Assembly: GCF_900106925.1 (NCBI RefSeq)
Contig: NZ_FNNZ01000001.1
Coordinates: 372,001-436,000, forward strand
Source: Thiocapsa roseopersicina
Lineage (GTDB): Bacteria > Pseudomonadota > Gammaproteobacteria > Chromatiales > Chromatiaceae
DNA length: 64,000 nucleotides
Direction: 5' to 3'
The notes under the pieces: generated by a model
Seen by the model: the letters and a program-made list of their open reading frames with translations, nothing else
Told to the model about the DNA's origin: nothing
Databases searched by the model: none
Shown here: positions 62,482-64,000 of the stretch, piece after piece
How the letters are laid out: each line of letters begins with the position of its first letter
Numbering within the stretch: the stretch's first letter is position 1
Translations under genes and position numbers: made by a program

Positions 62482-64000
62482 ATGAAACAGGTCATCCTCT
62501 GGTCGCTGCGCAATCGTCTCCTGGTGCTGCTCTCGGCGATACTCCTCACGGCATGGGGCATCGCGGCACTGAAACAGACCCCGTTGGATGCCATCCCGGA
62601 TCTCTCGGACGTGCAGGTGATCGTGCGCACGACCTTCCCGGGGCAATCGCCGCAGGTGGTCGAGGAGCAGGTCACCTATCCCATCACGACGACCATGCTC
62701 GCCGTGCCCGGGGCTCGGGTCGTGCGTGGTTACAGCTTCTTCGGGGACAGCTTCGTCTATATCCTCTTCGAGGACGGCACGGATCTCTATTGGGCGCGCT
62801 CGCGTGTCCTGGAATATCTCAATCAGGCGGCGGCCTCGCTGCCTGAGGGTGTGCAGCCGAGGCTTGGGCCGGACGCGACCGGCGTGGGCTGGGTCTTCAG
62901 CTACGCGCTGGTGGATCGCAGCGGCCGGCACGACCTCTCGCAACTGCGCAGCCTGCAGGACTGGTTCCTCAAGTTCGAGTTGCAGAGCGTGCCCGGCGTC
63001 GCCGAGGTCGCGACCGTCGGCGGCATGGTGCGCGAGTATCAGATCGTGGTGGATCCGGAGAAGCTGCGCGCCTTCGGGATTCCGCTCTCGCGTGTCTCGG
63101 ATGCCGTGCGCGATGCCAATCAGGAGGCCGGCGGCTCGGTGATCGAGCGCGGCGAGGCGGAGTACATGATCCGCACCCGCGGCTATCTCACCGGCGTGGA
63201 GGACATCGAGACCATCCCGGTGGATGTGACGGAGGCCGGAACCCCGGTGCTGCTGCGCGACCTGGCGCGGGTGCAGATCGGGCCCGAGATGCGCCGAGCG
63301 GTCGCGGATCTGGACGGCGAGGGCGAGATCACCGGCGGCATCATCGTGATGCGTTACGGCGAGAATGCGCTCGCCACCATCGCCGCCGTCAAGTCGAAGC
63401 TCGACGACCTGCGGGCCGGGCTGCCCGAGGGCGTGGAGATCCTCGTGACCTACGATCGTTCCGAGCTGATCCTCGCCGCGGTGGACAACCTCAAGAGCAA
63501 ACTGATCGAGGAGCTCATCGTCGTAGCCCTGGTCTGTCTGATCTTTCTGTTCCACCTGCGCTCGGCCTTCGTGGCGATCGTCTCGCTGCCCTTGGGCATT
63601 CTCATCGCCTTCATCATCATGAATGCGCAAGGCATCAACGCCAACATCATGTCGCTCGGCGGTATCGCCATCGCGATCGGCACCATGGTGGATGCGGCCA
63701 TCGTCATGATCGAGAACGCCCACAAGCACCTGGAGCGTGCCGGGCCGAATCTGAGCCTCGAGCGGCATTGGCAGGTCATCGGCGAGGCCGCGACCGAGGT
63801 GGGCCCGGCGCTCTTCTTCTCGCTCCTGATCGTGACCGTGAGCTTCCTGCCGGTCTTCGCGCTCGAGTCTCAGGAGGGACGTCTGTTCTCGCCGCTGGCC
63901 TTCACCAAGACCTATGCCATGGCGGCCGCCGCGGGGCTTGCCGTGACCTTGGTCCCGGTGCTCATGGGGTATCTGATCCGCGGACGTATCCCGCGCGAGG
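62482..64000 (+). CDS. cusA: Copper/silver RND efflux pump CusA (N-terminal part)
   Basis: At least 506 residues from ATG 62482, running off the right edge. CusA/CzcA-type heavy-metal RND transporter. It starts [20 protein letters not shown] (TM1), then [15 protein letters not shown], with porter-domain motifs YDRSELIL and [17 protein letters not shown] in TM4 with charged residues for proton transfer. The sequence is intact to the end. The gene follows cusB after 51 bp. The metal-specific Met residues that separate CusA from CzcA lie beyond or in unclear positions here. CusA is favoured by the CusB partner. Confidence 0.9.
   Translation, partial: MKQVILWSLRNRLLVLLSAILLTAWGIAALKQTPLDAIPDLSDVQVIVRTTFPGQSPQVVEEQVTYPITTTMLAVPGARVVRGYSFFGDSFVYILFEDGTDLYWARSRVLEYLNQAAASLPEGVQPRLGPDATGVGWVFSYALVDRSGRHDLSQLRSLQDWFLKFELQSVPGVAEVATVGGMVREYQIVVDPEKLRAFGIPLSRVSDAVRDANQEAGGSVIERGEAEYMIRTRGYLTGVEDIETIPVDVTEAGTPVLLRDLARVQIGPEMRRAVADLDGEGEITGGIIVMRYGENALATIAAVKSKLDDLRAGLPEGVEILVTYDRSELILAAVDNLKSKLIEELIVVALVCLIFLFHLRSAFVAIVSLPLGILIAFIIMNAQGINANIMSLGGIAIAIGTMVDAAIVMIENAHKHLERAGPNLSLERHWQVIGEAATEVGPALFFSLLIVTVSFLPVFALESQEGRLFSPLAFTKTYAMAAAAGLAVTLVPVLMGYLIRGRIPRE

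Overview
The window is GC-rich chromosomal DNA from a gammaproteobacterium. The gene order rpoC – str – S10 – spc – alpha, the GyrA, SerC, SerA and PheA types, and the mixture of multiheme cytochrome and copper-efflux genes fit a member of the Chromatiales (purple sulfur bacterium type). That placement is inference from gene content; no rRNA is present to confirm it. I saw no tRNA, rRNA, insertion sequence or CRISPR array.

Layout. (1) 1-18.9 kb, + strand: the end of rpoC, a near-consensus promoter that runs straight into an intrinsic terminator, then one unbroken series of translation genes from rpsL to rplQ (S12, S7, EF-G, EF-Tu, S10 ... L17, with SecY and RNA polymerase alpha), closed by an intrinsic terminator at 18.9 kb. 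(2) 18.9-25.3 kb: a SAM hydrolase (DUF62), a TerB/DUF533 protein, a DEAD-box helicase on the minus strand and gyrA. (3) 25.4-31.3 kb: serine and aromatic amino-acid synthesis (serC, serA, pheA, hisC, tyrA), with unusual palindromic repeat arrays in front of serC and serA. (4) 31.7-43.3 kb: a PAS-PAS-GGDEF-EAL protein with a degenerate EAL half, an FGGY sugar kinase, queF, a type IV pilin-like gene, another copy of the repeat array, a very large transglutaminase/DUF2126 protein and a secreted octaheme cytochrome with TPR repeats.

(5) 43.3-59.8 kb is an accessory defence-like island. It opens with broken genes: a DUF4007 fragment, an Rpn nuclease fragment and the N-terminus of a possible P-loop ATPase. 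Next come a methyltransferase overlapping a PLD-helicase-S24-like fusion, an orphan UPF0175 antitoxin beside a truncated toxin start, a Uma2 nuclease, a GGDEF remnant and a HepT/MntA toxin-antitoxin pair. A large protein resembling phosphorothioation-associated methyltransferases, with an M15-like C-terminus, follows. Immediately downstream is a tightly packed four-gene operon coding for an SMC-like ATPase, a small MukE-like subunit, a kleisin-like subunit and a Toprim protein. Its composition is that of a Wadjet/MksBEFG plasmid-defence condensin, but the order is SMC-first (C-B-A-D), unlike jetABCD or mksFEBG as I know them, and it sits behind the methyltransferase-like gene. This is the best candidate for an undescribed system here.

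(6) 59.9-64 kb: a carboxymuconolactone decarboxylase-like protein, then a copper/silver efflux cluster: a small secreted Cys/His protein, cusB, and cusA running off the end of the window.
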